A stretch of DNA of 64,000 nt from Thalassospira sp. HJ (GCF_000948415.1 NZ_JYII01000010.1:124001-188000); one strand, 5' to 3'; shown: positions 26,087-36,681, counted from the first letter of the stretch. Numbers and translations are program-made. The notes: generated by a model not told the origin, from the sequence alone.

Positions 26087-28924
26087 ATGAGTGTCGAATA
26101 CAAGAAAACCGTTATCCTGCCCAAGACCGACTTCCCGATGCGGGCGGGTTTGCCAAAGATGGAGCCCACCCTGCTCGAGCAGTGGAAAAACGAGGACCTC
26201 TACGGCAAAATTCGCGGTATTTCTGCCGATCGTGAAATGTTTGTCCTGCATGACGGCCCTCCTTACGCGAACGGCCACCTGCATATTGGTCATGCACTGA
26301 ACAAAATCCTTAAAGACGTCATCACCCGTTCCCAGCAGATGTTGGGCAAGAACGCTGTTTACGTTCCGGGTTGGGACTGCCACGGCCTTCCGATCGAATG
26401 GAAGATCGAAGAACAGTATCGTGCCAAGGGCAAGAACAAGGACGATGTTCCGATTGCCGAATTCCGCAAGGAATGCCGCGAGTTCGCCCAGAAATGGCTT
26501 GATGTTCAGCGCGAAGAATTCAAACGCCTTGGCGTGATGGGTGACTGGGACAATCCCTATGTCACCATGGATTACAAGGCAGAAGCCTCAATCGCACGTG
26601 AACTTGGCAAGTTCCTGATGAACGGTTCGCTCTATATGGGCTCGAAGCCGGTCATGTGGTCGGTGGTTGAAAAGACCGCTCTCGCCGAGGCCGAGGTCGA
26701 ATATCACGACCATACATCCAAAACGATCTATGTCCGTTTCCCGGTCACCGAGACCAAGGTTGATCTGCTGAAAGATGCAACCATCGTCATCTGGACCACG
26801 ACCCCTTGGACCATCCCGGGGAACCGCGCAATTTCGTATGGCGAAGACATCGAATATTCCGTCATCGAAGTCACCGAAACCGCCGAAGAAGCTTGGGCCA
26901 CCGTAGGCGAGAAGATGGCGGTCTGTACAGATCTTCTTGAAGACCTGTGCAAGAACGGTCGTGTGACCGGTCACAAGGTTGTCGGCACGTTTAAGGGATC
27001 CGAGCTTGAAGGTACGCTTTCGGCCCATCCGTTCCGCGGACAGGGCTATGATTTTGATGTGCCGCTTCTGGCGGCTGATTATGTCACGACCGATACCGGT
27101 ACCGGCTTTGTCCATACCGCACCGACGCATGGCCCGGACGATTACCAGACCGGTCTGAAATACGGTCTGGAAGTGCCGGAAATGGTCGATGGCGACGGTG
27201 CCTATTATCAGACCGTGCCGCTGTTCGCCGGCGAGCGTATCTATGACGAAAACGGCAAGGAAGCCGGTGCGAACGAAGCGGTTATCGCCAAGCTGATCGA
27301 AGTTGGCGCGCTGCTGTCGCGCGGCCGTCTCAAGCACTCCTATCCGTGCTCCTGGCGTTCGAAGGCACCGGTAATCTATCGCACCACGCCGCAGTGGTTC
27401 ATTTCCATGCAGGACAATGATCTGCGTGAAAAGGCGCTCAAGGCGATTGATGAAACCCGCTTTGTGCCGGAAGCCGGTCGTAACCGTCTGCATTCCATGA
27501 TCGCCAACCGTCCGGACTGGTGCGTTTCGCGTCAGCGGGCATGGGGTGTGCCGATCACGGTGTTCATCGAAAAAAGCACCCGTCAGCCGCTGCGTGATCA
27601 GGAAGTCCTTGATCGTGTTTACGAAGCCTTCTGCGAAGAAGGGGCCGATGCATGGTTTACCCGGGACGCGCAGTATTTCCTTGGCGACAAGTACAAGGCA
27701 GAAGATTTCGAACAGGTCACCGACGTTCTTGACGTCTGGTTTGATTCCGGTTCGACCCACGCCTTCGTGCTTGAAGAACGCCAGGACCTGAAATGGCCGG
27801 CCGATCTGTATCTGGAAGGCTCCGATCAGCATCGCGGCTGGTTCCACAGCTCGCTGCTTGAATCTTGCGGTACCCGTGGTCGTGCGCCATATGAAGCGGT
27901 TCTGACCCATGGCTTCGTGCTTGATGGCGAAGGCCGCAAGATGTCCAAGTCGCTGGGCAACGTCATTGCGCCGAACGATGTGATCGACAAGCTGGGCGCC
28001 GATATCCTGCGTCTGTGGGTGGTCAGCTCGGATTATCATGATGATCTGCGCATCAGCCATGAAATCATTCAGCGCCATTCCGACATCTATCGTCGTTTGC
28101 GTAACACGCTGCGCTTCCTGCTGGGTAACCTTGATGGCTTCGATGAGGCCGAAAAGGTCGCAGATAACGAACTGCCGGAACTCGAACGTTGGGTTCTGCA
28201 TCGTCTGAGCCATCTTGACGACATGGTGCGCAAGACGACCGCGGATTATGATTTCCACACCATGTTTATCGAGCTGCATAACTTCTGCGCGCTCGACATG
28301 TCGGCGTTTTATCTCGATATCCGCAAGGACGCGCTTTATTGCGATGCGCCAAGCAGCCTGCGCCGTCGCGCGGCCCGCACCGTCATGGATCGCGTCTTTG
28401 ATTGCCTTGTACGCTGGTTGGCACCGGTTCTGTGCTTTACCGCAGATGAAGCATGGCGCGCACGTTATGGTGCCGAAAGCTCGGTCCATTCGGAAACCTT
28501 CAACACGGTTTCGGATGGCTGGAAAGATGATGCACTGGCTGCCAAATGGGCAAAAATCCGCAAGCTTCGCCGCGTTGTCACCGGTGCGCTTGAACTTGAA
28601 CGTGCGGAAAAACGCATTGGCGCAAGCCTTGATGCCGCACCGAAGGTTTATGCCGACGCCGAATATGTCGAAGCACTTAACGGCCTTAATCTTGCCGAAA
28701 TCGCCATTACATCTGACATCGAACTGATCACGGGTGAAGCACCGGCTGGTGCCTATACCCTTGATGATGTTGCAGGTGTTGGTGTCGTGCCGGCATTGGC
28801 CGATGGCGAGAAATGCGAACGTTGCTGGCAGACCCTGCCGGAAGTCGGCAGCCACGCAGAGCATAAAACCGTTTGCAGCCGCTGTGCGGATGCCGTTGAT
28901 GAAATGGGAATTGCTGCCGAATAA
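26087..28924 (+). CDS. ileS: Isoleucyl-tRNA synthetase
   Basis: 945-residue class I synthetase. HIGH at residues 66-69, editing domain CP1 in the middle, KMSKS near 620, anticodon-binding domain from about 680 and a C-terminal zinc motif (CERCWQ...CSRC, about 905-930). Full length for the bacterial IleS type. It charges tRNA-Ile and hydrolyses Val-AMP/Val-tRNA. The reverse strand also shows long open frames here, a normal effect of this codon use. Confidence 0.98.
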   Translation: MSVEYKKTVILPKTDFPMRAGLPKMEPTLLEQWKNEDLYGKIRGISADREMFVLHDGPPYANGHLHIGHALNKILKDVITRSQQMLGKNAVYVPGWDCHGLPIEWKIEEQYRAKGKNKDDVPIAEFRKECREFAQKWLDVQREEFKRLGVMGDWDNPYVTMDYKAEASIARELGKFLMNGSLYMGSKPVMWSVVEKTALAEAEVEYHDHTSKTIYVRFPVTETKVDLLKDATIVIWTTTPWTIPGNRAISYGEDIEYSVIEVTETAEEAWATVGEKMAVCTDLLEDLCKNGRVTGHKVVGTFKGSELEGTLSAHPFRGQGYDFDVPLLAADYVTTDTGTGFVHTAPTHGPDDYQTGLKYGLEVPEMVDGDGAYYQTVPLFAGERIYDENGKEAGANEAVIAKLIEVGALLSRGRLKHSYPCSWRSKAPVIYRTTPQWFISMQDNDLREKALKAIDETRFVPEAGRNRLHSMIANRPDWCVSRQRAWGVPITVFIEKSTRQPLRDQEVLDRVYEAFCEEGADAWFTRDAQYFLGDKYKAEDFEQVTDVLDVWFDSGSTHAFVLEERQDLKWPADLYLEGSDQHRGWFHSSLLESCGTRGRAPYEAVLTHGFVLDGEGRKMSKSLGNVIAPNDVIDKLGADILRLWVVSSDYHDDLRISHEIIQRHSDIYRRLRNTLRFLLGNLDGFDEAEKVADNELPELERWVLHRLSHLDDMVRKTTADYDFHTMFIELHNFCALDMSAFYLDIRKDALYCDAPSSLRRRAARTVMDRVFDCLVRWLAPVLCFTADEAWRARYGAESSVHSETFNTVSDGWKDDALAAKWAKIRKLRRVVTGALELERAEKRIGASLDAAPKVYADAEYVEALNGLNLAEIAITSDIELITGEAPAGAYTLDDVAGVGVVPALADGEKCERCWQTLPEVGSHAEHKTVCSRCADAVDEMGIAAE

Positions 28925-28989
28925 GGGTGGCGTTTGGGAAAGCCCTGCCAGTTGGCAGGGCAGATCCCGGCAAGTCAGAAAGAGTGTTG

Positions 28990-29460
28990 ATGAAACATCG
29001 TGCCTTTGTCTTTGGTCTGATCGTCATTGCAATCGTGTTTGGTGTCGACCAGTGGACCAAGGCGCTTGCCATTGACGGGCTTTCTGCCCCGTTTCGCAAG
29101 ATCGAAGTCACGCCGTTTATGAACTTTGTTCTGGCCTGGAACCCGGGCGTTTCGTTCGGCCTGTTTCAGGGGCAGGCACCGTGGGTGATGATTGCGATTA
29201 CCGCGGCCATCACGATCGGCTTTGGTGTCTGGATGTGGCGCACACGTGATTCCATGCTGCGCTTTGCGCTCGCCATGATCATTGGCGGGGCAATTGGCAA
29301 TCTGGTGGATCGCCTGCGCCATGGCGCTGTGACCGACTTCATTGATCTGCATGTTGCGGGCTATCACTGGCCGGTCTTCAATGTCGCTGATAGCGCAATC
29401 ACGGTTGGTGCCGCGCTACTGTTGATCGATTCCCTTTTTGGCGGTAAAAAATCTACCTGA
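28990..29460 (+). CDS. lspA: Lipoprotein signal peptidase II
   Basis: 156 residues with four membrane helices. The two catalytic aspartates lie in GNLVDRL and FNVADSAI. It cleaves prolipoproteins after lipid attachment to Cys. Start ATG 28990 fits the family N-terminus (MKHRAFVFGL); 28927 would add a hydrophilic lead. It lies between ileS and the bamF lipoprotein gene, its potential substrate. Confidence 0.95.
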   Translation: MKHRAFVFGLIVIAIVFGVDQWTKALAIDGLSAPFRKIEVTPFMNFVLAWNPGVSFGLFQGQAPWVMIAITAAITIGFGVWMWRTRDSMLRFALAMIIGGAIGNLVDRLRHGAVTDFIDLHVAGYHWPVFNVADSAITVGAALLLIDSLFGGKKST

Positions 29461-29512
29461 TGAATTTTCGCCGGGCCGCAAAGCCCGGTTCAGACGTGGT
29501 AATGAGGCGCAC

Positions 29513-30094
29513 ATGGCCCGGAAACTGACGACCAATATTTTCAAAATTGCATTGCTGGGCGGACTTGCGCTTGGCGTTTCCGGTTGTGAATCAACACGCG
29601 AAACCTTTGGCCTGAACAAACAGTCCCCGGACGAGTTCGCCGTTGTCTCGCGCGCACCGCTAAGCCTGCCGCCTGATTTTACGCTGCGTGTTCCTGATCC
29701 GGGCGCACCGCGCCCGCAGACCGGTTCGACCACCGATCAGGCCCGTCGTATTCTGGTGGGCGAAGATCCCAATCAGGTCAAACGTGACATCACCGAAGGC
29801 ACGCGCAGTAAAGGTCAGGTTGCCCTTCTGTCGGCATCGGGCGCGCAATATGCCGATCCGGAAATCCGCAACACGGTCGATCGTGAAACCTCGATCTTCA
29901 TTTCCGAAAGCGAAGGTGTGGTTGATGACCTTCTGTTCTGGCAGGAAAAGCCGGAATTTGGATCTGTGGTTGACCCGGCAGCTGAGGCCAAGCGTATCCG
30001 CGATCAGCAGGCCCTGGGCGACAATGTTTCCGGTGGTGCCGATACCCCAGTGATCGAACGCAAACAGAAGGGCTGGCTGGAAGATATCTTCTAA
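29513..30094 (+). CDS. BamF-type lipoprotein (DUF3035)
   Basis: 193 residues. A signal peptide ends in the lipobox LGVSGC, so the Cys near residue 25 is lipidated. The rest, with PLSLPPDFTLRVPDPG, matches the alphaproteobacterial DUF3035 proteins described as BamF, a subunit of the outer-membrane barrel assembly machine. ATG 29513 has GAGG upstream. It follows lspA closely and is terminated by a hairpin at 30141-30171. Confidence 0.85.
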   Translation: MARKLTTNIFKIALLGGLALGVSGCESTRETFGLNKQSPDEFAVVSRAPLSLPPDFTLRVPDPGAPRPQTGSTTDQARRILVGEDPNQVKRDITEGTRSKGQVALLSASGAQYADPEIRNTVDRETSIFISESEGVVDDLLFWQEKPEFGSVVDPAAEAKRIRDQQALGDNVSGGADTPVIERKQKGWLEDIF

Positions 30095-30140
30095 GCTTTG
30101 CTGTCTGGTTTTGCGACCACACGACAATTTGATGAATTCG

Positions 30141-30171
30141 AACAAGGGCGCGATGGTTTCGCGCCCTTGTT
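30141..30171 (+). terminator. Terminator after the BamF-type gene
   Basis: 12-bp stem AACAAGGGCGCG/CGCGCCCTTGTT with a 7-base loop, followed by CTGTCAT with few Ts. It lies before the M16 peptidase gene; termination strength uncertain. Confidence 0.6.
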
Positions 30172-30286
30172 CTGTCATATTCGGTTTTTAAGAAATGCCT
30201 GTTCAATCGGGATGCTGCCGTGGGCACCATCCGCATTGAAGCACCCAGTTTGCTTAACCATGCCTGATTTGGAATGGGACGCCACA

Positions 30287-31708
30287 ATGAGAATTTCTGG
30301 AACTTTCCGATCCATGACGCGCAGCTCCTTGGCTGTGCTCGCCCTTGCCGCATTGACCCTTGCCCTCGTGCCGGGGCTGGCCCGTGCGGCGGTGTTCAAT
30401 CCGCAAACCGCTACCCTTGATAACGGGATGCAGGTCGTGCTGGTGGAAAACCACCGTGCACCGGTTGTCACCCATATGGTCTGGTACAAGGTCGGCTCGG
30501 CCGACGAGCCGCAAGGTGTGTCGGGCATTGCCCATTTCCTTGAACACCTGATGTTCAAGGGGACCGACGATATTGCACCGGGCGATTTTTCAAAGATCGT
30601 TGCGCGCAATGGCGGCAATGACAACGCCTTTACCAGTTGGGACTATACCGGGTACTTCCAGAACATCGCGCGGGACCGGCTTGATCTGGTCATGAAGATG
30701 GAAGCCGACCGCATGACCAATCTAAAGCTTTCTGATGATGTGGTTTTGCCGGAACGCGATGTGATTATTGAGGAACGCCGTTCGCGCCTCGATACCAGCC
30801 CGGGTGCGCTTCTGGGCGAACAGATGAGGGCATCCCTCTATATGGCCCACCCCTATGGCCGTTCGATCATTGGCTGGCTCAATGAAATGGAACAGCTCAC
30901 CACCGAAGACGCGCTGGCGTTTTATCGCGACTGGTATGCCCCCAATAACGCCATTCTGGTCGTTGCCGGCGACATCACGATGGATGAACTGCTGCCGATG
31001 GCCGAAAAATATTACGGCATCATCCCGCGCGGCAAGGACATGACGCGTAACCGGGTTCAGGAACCGGTTCAGCACGCCCCGCGCAAGGTCACCATGCGCG
31101 ACCCGCAGGTCGGTCAGGCATCCTGGTCACGCTATTACCTTGCCCCGTCCTACAACACCGATGCGGCTGATGCTGCACCGCTGGATGTGCTTTCCGAAAT
31201 CATCGGATCAGGCACCACCAGCCGCTTCTTCAAGGCGCTTGTCGTTGATCAGGAAGTCGCCTCAAGCGTTGGCACCTTCTATGACCCGGTCGCGGTCGAT
31301 CTGGCAAGTTTTGGTGTCTATGCCGTTCCACGCGGTGATGTTGACCTCGCCGATCTTGAAAAGGCTGTCGAGGCTCAGATTGCCACGGTCGTGTCAGATG
31401 GTGTCACACAGGACGAACTCGACCGGGCCAAGCAGAAGCTGCTTGATAGCGCGGTCTTTGCCCGTGATTCGCTGTCGGCTGGTGCGCGTGTGCTTGGTCA
31501 GTCGCTTGCCGTCGGCTTAAGCGTTGATCAGGTCGAAAGCTGGCCGGACCGGATTTCGGCCGTGACGGTGGATCAGGTCAATGAGGCTGCCAAACGGATC
31601 TTTGATGACAAGAAATCTGTCACCGGCTGGCTGATGCCGCCCGAAGGTGGCCCGGTCACGGGTGCTGGTGCCGCCCTTCCGATCACGTCTGGCGAAGGAG
31701 TACACTGA
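30287..31708 (+). CDS. M16 family zinc metallopeptidase (active subunit)
   Basis: 473 residues with a signal peptide (about 1-34, ...PGLARA). The inverted zinc motif HFLEH (HxxEH) is present in GIAHFLEHLMFKGT, with the downstream Glu region RDVIIEERRS. Two M16 domains follow. It is paired with the next gene two bases downstream, as in bacterial heterodimeric M16B peptidases. Start moved to 30287, where GGAATGGGA precedes the ATG. Probably periplasmic. Confidence 0.9.
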   Translation: MRISGTFRSMTRSSLAVLALAALTLALVPGLARAAVFNPQTATLDNGMQVVLVENHRAPVVTHMVWYKVGSADEPQGVSGIAHFLEHLMFKGTDDIAPGDFSKIVARNGGNDNAFTSWDYTGYFQNIARDRLDLVMKMEADRMTNLKLSDDVVLPERDVIIEERRSRLDTSPGALLGEQMRASLYMAHPYGRSIIGWLNEMEQLTTEDALAFYRDWYAPNNAILVVAGDITMDELLPMAEKYYGIIPRGKDMTRNRVQEPVQHAPRKVTMRDPQVGQASWSRYYLAPSYNTDAADAAPLDVLSEIIGSGTTSRFFKALVVDQEVASSVGTFYDPVAVDLASFGVYAVPRGDVDLADLEKAVEAQIATVVSDGVTQDELDRAKQKLLDSAVFARDSLSAGARVLGQSLAVGLSVDQVESWPDRISAVTVDQVNEAAKRIFDDKKSVTGWLMPPEGGPVTGAGAALPITSGEGVH

Positions 31709-31709
31709 T

Positions 31710-33041
31710 ATGAACAAGCTGTTTAAACAGATTACCGGTGTTGCCTTTGCATCCGCCCTTGGTTTGGGCTTAACCGCACAGGCCAAGGCGGTTGAGGTTC
31801 AGGAAGTGATTTCGGATGGCGGCATTCGTGCCTGGCTGATCGAAGATCACATGAACCCGCTGATGACCATGGATATCGCCTTTACCGGTGCCGGTGCGGC
31901 CACCGATCCTGATGGCAAGCTTGGCTTGGCCAACATGGTATCGGGGCTGATCGACGAAGGTGCTGGTGCCATGGACAGCCAGACCTTCCGCGGCGAGATG
32001 GAAAACCGCTCCATCAGCCTGTCCTTTGATGCCGGGCGTGATGATTTTGCCGGATCGCTGACGACGCTGACCCGTGAACGCGATACCGCGATTGACCTGT
32101 TGCGTCTGGCCCTGTCCGAGCCGCGCTTTGATGACGAGGCGGTTGAACGTATCCGAGCCCAGATCGTCTCGGGCCTCAAGCGTGCTGAAACCGATCCGCG
32201 CGATATTGCCAGCCGCACGTTTTTCGCCTCGATCTTTGGTGACCACCCCTATGGCCGTCCGGTGTCGGGCACGCTTGAAACGGTGGCAGGTCTGAACGCC
32301 AATGATTTTCGCGGCTTTGTGCGCCGGGCCTTTGCCAAGGACAATCTGATTGTCGGTGTTGCCGGTGACATCACGGCAGAGGAACTTGGTCCGCTGCTTG
32401 ATGAGGCCTTTGGCGCGCTGCCCGATAAAAGCGATCTGCCCAAGGTCGCCGACGTTACGCCGACTTTCGGTGATATCGAAGTGATCGAACAGGACATCCC
32501 GCAAAGTCAGGCGATCTGGGGCCAGAAAGGCATCAAGCGCAAGGACCCGGATTTCTATGCCGCCTATGTGATGAACTACATCCTTGGCGGTGGTGGTTTC
32601 TCATCGCGCCTGACCGAGGAAGTCCGTGAAAAGCGCGGCCTTGCATATGGCGTCTATAGCTACCTTGCCGATCTCGATCATGCCGAAATGATGATGGGCG
32701 GGGTTGCCACGCGCAATGACGCGATTGGTCAAAGCCTGTCTTTGATCAGCACGGAATGGAGCAAGATGAAGCAGGACGGCATTGATCAGGAAGAACTTGA
32801 TAATGCCAAGGCCTACCTCACCGGAGCCTTCCCGCTGCGCTTCACAAGCCTTGGCAATCTGTCGGGCATGCTGGTCGGCATGCAAAAGGAAGACCTTGGC
32901 ATGGACTTCCTCGATCGTCGCAATGACATGGTCAATGCCGTCAGTGTTGATGACGTCAACCGTGTCGCTTCTGATCTGATGGACCCGGCCAATGTAAGTG
33001 TTATCTTAGTGGGGCAACCAGAAGGAGAGATTTCCTTTTAA
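31710..33041 (+). CDS. M16 family peptidase-like protein (non-catalytic subunit)
   Basis: 443 residues with a signal peptide (about 1-27). At the place where the zinc motif is expected it reads LANMVSGLIDEGA, so HxxEH is absent. The C-terminal half has the SRLTEEVREKRGLAYGVYS motif of the substrate-binding subunit. With the preceding gene it likely forms a heterodimer. Start ATG 31710 has GAAGGAG upstream, two bases after the first gene's stop. Confidence 0.9.
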   Translation: MNKLFKQITGVAFASALGLGLTAQAKAVEVQEVISDGGIRAWLIEDHMNPLMTMDIAFTGAGAATDPDGKLGLANMVSGLIDEGAGAMDSQTFRGEMENRSISLSFDAGRDDFAGSLTTLTRERDTAIDLLRLALSEPRFDDEAVERIRAQIVSGLKRAETDPRDIASRTFFASIFGDHPYGRPVSGTLETVAGLNANDFRGFVRRAFAKDNLIVGVAGDITAEELGPLLDEAFGALPDKSDLPKVADVTPTFGDIEVIEQDIPQSQAIWGQKGIKRKDPDFYAAYVMNYILGGGGFSSRLTEEVREKRGLAYGVYSYLADLDHAEMMMGGVATRNDAIGQSLSLISTEWSKMKQDGIDQEELDNAKAYLTGAFPLRFTSLGNLSGMLVGMQKEDLGMDFLDRRNDMVNAVSVDDVNRVASDLMDPANVSVILVGQPEGEISF

Positions 33042-33080
33042 TGTTCTCTCCTTTTTAAGAATAGCAAATTGGAGGGGGCC

Positions 33081-34076
33081 GTGTTCGGAGATTATAGAGA
33101 CGCGCATATCTGGAGCGGGCAGAACGCAATTACGTCTTCAAATGGTCGAGATTCGTACAGGGTGCGGAATCCAAGAGCAGGCGGGGCTTATGAAATAGCG
33201 AGAACCGCCACTTTCATGTTGCACGATAAGCCCGACGAATTTCGAGCGCGCCTAACCACTTGGCTAGTGGACCAACATAACCTTGGGACACCTGAGCCGT
33301 TGATTACCGGCGAGGTTCTAAGAAACATTGATCTGACGCCAAGTTTGTCTGTGCAAGAGCGGGCGAATAGATTGCTCGTTTGTTTTAATCACCAGCAAAG
33401 TTCAATTGGTGAGAGAATAAATTTGGAGATAAGCGATCTAGGTGAAAACCTTTATGGCAACGGCTTCACTGAGTTTGGGGCAATTTATGCCGCTGTTACA
33501 GAGTCCATCAAGCCTGATGAGGTTCAGTTTCTTATCGATCAACTAGCTTCCAGTGGATTTATAACCACTCATGGTACTAATAACTCGCGACCTTGGTGCG
33601 TAATTACCATGAAAGGCTATGAACACCTTGAACAGTTTACTAGATCGATATCTGTTTCAGAGAATGCATTCGTAGCTATGTGGTTTGATCCATCTATGGA
33701 GGACGCTTATCGACAAGGTCTGGAAAAAGGCATTCGGATCGCAGGTTATCGACCGGTAAGAATTGACGGCATCGAACATAACAACAAAATTGATGACGCC
33801 ATCGTTGCGGAAATCAAAAGATCTCGTTTCTTAATCGCTGATTTTACGCAAGACGAAAGTGGTGCTAGAGGCGGAGTATATTATGAGGCAGGCCTTGCTC
33901 ATGGCCTCAACATGCCAGTCATCTTTACGTGCAGAGCGGATAGCCTGAAATTCGTACATTTTGATACAAGGCAGTATAATCATATTGTGTGGGAAACTCC
34001 CGCCGAACTGTGCCAGAAACTCGCAACTCGCATTTCTGCAACAATAGGCGACGGGCCTCTTGTTGTTCATGAGTAA
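33081..34076 (+). CDS. Protein with C-terminal nucleoside 2-deoxyribosyltransferase-like domain
   Basis: 331 residues from GTG 33081, which has GGAGG five bases upstream. The C-terminal half (about 190-325) has FVAMWFDPSMEDAY, GYRPVRIDGIEHN, FLIADFTQDESGARGGVYYEAGLAHGL and HFDTRQYNHI, the pattern of nucleoside 2-deoxyribosyltransferase/TIR-like domains seen in uncharacterised and defence-associated proteins. The N-terminal half is unrecognised. Its base composition is clearly richer in A+T than the M16 and mutL genes on either side, suggesting insertion by transfer. No partner genes are visible. Confidence 0.7.
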   Translation: MFGDYRDAHIWSGQNAITSSNGRDSYRVRNPRAGGAYEIARTATFMLHDKPDEFRARLTTWLVDQHNLGTPEPLITGEVLRNIDLTPSLSVQERANRLLVCFNHQQSSIGERINLEISDLGENLYGNGFTEFGAIYAAVTESIKPDEVQFLIDQLASSGFITTHGTNNSRPWCVITMKGYEHLEQFTRSISVSENAFVAMWFDPSMEDAYRQGLEKGIRIAGYRPVRIDGIEHNNKIDDAIVAEIKRSRFLIADFTQDESGARGGVYYEAGLAHGLNMPVIFTCRADSLKFVHFDTRQYNHIVWETPAELCQKLATRISATIGDGPLVVHE

Positions 34077-34191
34077 GAAATTGAATATTTAAATGTTTCA
34101 AGCGCGGTGAAAGGGATTTCGCCGTGCTTTGTGCTTTGGTAGGTTCAGTTCAACCAAGAACACACATTCGAACATAACGAGCACCGCCTTT

Positions 34192-36153
34192 ATGACCTTG
34201 CGCGTCCTGCCACAGAACCTGATCAACCAGATTGCCGCCGGTGAGGTGGTCGAACGTCCTGCGGCGGCGCTAAAGGAACTGGTGGAAAATGCGCTAGATG
34301 CCGGCGCGACGCGGGTGGATGTCAATCTGCGTGATGGCGGCCGGACATTGCTATCTGTCACCGATGACGGCAAGGGCATGACGCCCGATGAACTTGCGCT
34401 GGCCGTCGAACGCCATGCGACATCCAAGCTGCCCGATGGTGATTTGTTTAATATCGGTTTCATGGGCTTTCGCGGCGAAGCCTTGCCATCCATCGGATCG
34501 GTGTCACGCATGCGCCTGACCAGCCGTGTGCGCGGGTCGGAAAATGCCTGGACGCTGGCGGTTGAGGGCGGGGCAAAGGGCGAACCGGAACCGGCCGCCC
34601 ATCCCTATGGCACTAGGGTTGAGGTGCGTGATCTTTTCTATGCCACGCCAGCCCGCCTCAAGTTCTTGAAAACCGCGCGGACCGAACAGATGTATGCGCG
34701 CGAGATCATGGATCGTTTGGCGATGGCGCGCCCGGATGTCGGCTTTACGCTGAGCGGTGATAACAACAAGACGATCTTGAATTACCCGGCCTGCGAGGGT
34801 GATCTGTTTGATGCCCGCCTGAAACGGCTGGGTGCGGTGATGGGGCGCGAGTTTCAGGATAACGCCCTTCAGATTGAGGCGGAGCGTGAAGGCATCCGGC
34901 TCACCGGTTATGCCGGGGTGCCGACACTTAACCGTGGCAATGCCCAGATGCAATTCATGTTTGTCAATGGCCGCCCGGTCAAGGACCGGCTGTTGCAAGG
35001 GGCTGTGCGCGGGGCCTATCAGGATTTCCTGGCACGCGATCGCCACCCGTTGCTCGCACTTTTCTTTGATCTGACGCCGCGCGATGTCGACGTCAACGTC
35101 CATCCGGGCAAGACAGAGGTCCGCTTCCGCGATCCCGGATTGGTGCGCGGACTGATTGTCGGGGCGCTGAAACATGCGCTGGCCGGGGCAGGCCATCGTG
35201 CCTCGACCACAGTCGCCGACATGGCGCTGGGGGCTGTGCGCCGCGAAGGTGAGGGACCTTCACTTCCTTATGGCGGTGGCGCCCGTTCGGGTACGGGCAG
35301 CGGATTTAACATCGGACAATATCAGCCAAGCGTGCCCGGTCATGCGGCCATTGAACGCAATTACGCCGCCCAGGCCCCGATGGAAAATCAGGGGAATTAT
35401 GGCGGTCTGTTTGATCGCGGACGCGAGTTCGGCGGATCGGGTGGTAGCGCTAACATGGCTGGCGGCGAAGGCGGGTTTGCTGCCGTCGCGGCCGCAGCGC
35501 TTTCGGGCGGTTATGATGCGGCTGCGCCATCGGCCCGCATTGATAACATCGCCGATGAAGGCAAGTTTGTTGATCATCCGCTGGGGGCGGCGCGCGGGCA
35601 GGTCCATGCCAACTACATCATTGCCCAGACGCGTGACGGGCTGGTGATTGTCGATCAGCATGCCGCCCATGAACGCATTGTCTATGAACGCATGAAGGCG
35701 GATCTGGCCGAGAGCGGTGTGAAGCGTCAGGGGCTATTGCTGCCCGAGGTCGTTGAACTCGATGAAGCATCTGCCGATCGCATCGCCGAGCGGGCAGAGG
35801 AATTCGCCGAGCTTGGTCTGGTGATCGAGCCTTTTGGGCCGGGTGCAATTGTCGTTCGCGAAGTACCCGCGATGCTGGGCAAGGTTGATGTCAGCGCACT
35901 GGTTCGCGACATGGCCGATGAAATTGCCGAACTGGGGCAGGGCATGGCACTGAAAGACCGGCTGATGTATGTCTGTGCCACCATGGCCTGTCATGGGTCG
36001 GTGCGTTCTGGCCGCAAGCTCAATGCCGATGAAATGAATGCGCTTTTGCGCCAGATGGAAGCTACCCCGCATTCCGGTCAGTGCAACCATGGCCGCCCGA
36101 CCTATGTCGAGCTCAAGCTCAATGACATCGAAAAGATGTTTGGCCGCAGATAG
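34192..36153 (+). CDS. mutL: DNA mismatch repair protein MutL
   Basis: 653 residues. GHKL ATPase motifs are visible at the N-terminus: [17 protein letters not shown] and [14 protein letters not shown] Gly/Ala-rich linker (about 365-460) leads to the C-terminal dimerisation and endonuclease domain. That domain contains [14 protein letters not shown], matching the DQHA(X)2E(X)4E motif, so this MutL probably nicks DNA itself, as expected in a MutH-less organism, and ends with ACHGSVRSG and [11 protein letters not shown]. Start set at the family N-terminus [19 protein letters not shown]. Confidence 0.96.
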   Translation: MTLRVLPQNLINQIAAGEVVERPAAALKELVENALDAGATRVDVNLRDGGRTLLSVTDDGKGMTPDELALAVERHATSKLPDGDLFNIGFMGFRGEALPSIGSVSRMRLTSRVRGSENAWTLAVEGGAKGEPEPAAHPYGTRVEVRDLFYATPARLKFLKTARTEQMYAREIMDRLAMARPDVGFTLSGDNNKTILNYPACEGDLFDARLKRLGAVMGREFQDNALQIEAEREGIRLTGYAGVPTLNRGNAQMQFMFVNGRPVKDRLLQGAVRGAYQDFLARDRHPLLALFFDLTPRDVDVNVHPGKTEVRFRDPGLVRGLIVGALKHALAGAGHRASTTVADMALGAVRREGEGPSLPYGGGARSGTGSGFNIGQYQPSVPGHAAIERNYAAQAPMENQGNYGGLFDRGREFGGSGGSANMAGGEGGFAAVAAAALSGGYDAAAPSARIDNIADEGKFVDHPLGAARGQVHANYIIAQTRDGLVIVDQHAAHERIVYERMKADLAESGVKRQGLLLPEVVELDEASADRIAERAEEFAELGLVIEPFGPGAIVVREVPAMLGKVDVSALVRDMADEIAELGQGMALKDRLMYVCATMACHGSVRSGRKLNADEMNALLRQMEATPHSGQCNHGRPTYVELKLNDIEKMFGRR

Positions 36154-36165
36154 GCAGGAAAGCAT

Positions 36166-36681
36166 ATGGCCGCCATCACGCTTCACATTGCCACACCCGA
36201 TGATGCGGATGCTGTGACGGAACTGTTTAAAAGGTCCTATGCGACGCTTCTCGTCGATGACTATGCGCCGGATGTTCTTGAACTTGGCATGGCCTTTCTC
36301 GCCAGGGCCAATCCGGACCTTCTCGCATCGGGCACCTATTATCTCGCCAAGACCGAAGCGGGCGATGTGGTCGGCGCTGGTGGCTGGACGGCGGTTCGTC
36401 CGGGCAGCGATGATGCTGATGTGCAATCGGGGCTGGCCCATGTCCGGCATTTCGCGGTGGACCCGGCTTATGCGCGCATGGGTATTGCCAGCATGTTGTT
36501 TGACCGTTGCGTAGAAGATGCCAAGGCGTCTGAGAGTGTAACGCGCTTTGAATGCTATTCCACGCTGAGTGCCAGACGGTTTTATGAATCACGCGGCTTT
36601 CGGGTGATTGGCGATTTCGCCGTACCCTTTGCCCCGAATTTCAGCTTTCCGAGCCTGCATATGGTCTGTGATCTGAATTAA
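36166..36681 (+). CDS. GNAT acetyltransferase
   Basis: 171 residues. The acetyl-CoA site is HFAVDPAYARMGIASMLFD (the Q/RxxGxG/A loop with some change), followed by YESRGFRVIG near the C-terminus. Start has AGGAAAGCAT upstream, 13 bases after mutL. Substrate unknown. Its stop overlaps the end of the convergent pentapeptide gene. Confidence 0.85.
   Translation: MAAITLHIATPDDADAVTELFKRSYATLLVDDYAPDVLELGMAFLARANPDLLASGTYYLAKTEAGDVVGAGGWTAVRPGSDDADVQSGLAHVRHFAVDPAYARMGIASMLFDRCVEDAKASESVTRFECYSTLSARRFYESRGFRVIGDFAVPFAPNFSFPSLHMVCDLN

Noticed and set aside
24860-26383. A 507-codon minus-strand frame across ribF and the ileS start
   Set aside because: It covers two well-supported plus-strand genes and has no motif of its own.
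26588-28864. A 758-codon open frame antisense to ileS
   Set aside because: It mirrors ileS exactly in an opposite frame, its protein is low in recognisable motifs, and IleS is certain. Long antisense frames are common with this codon bias.
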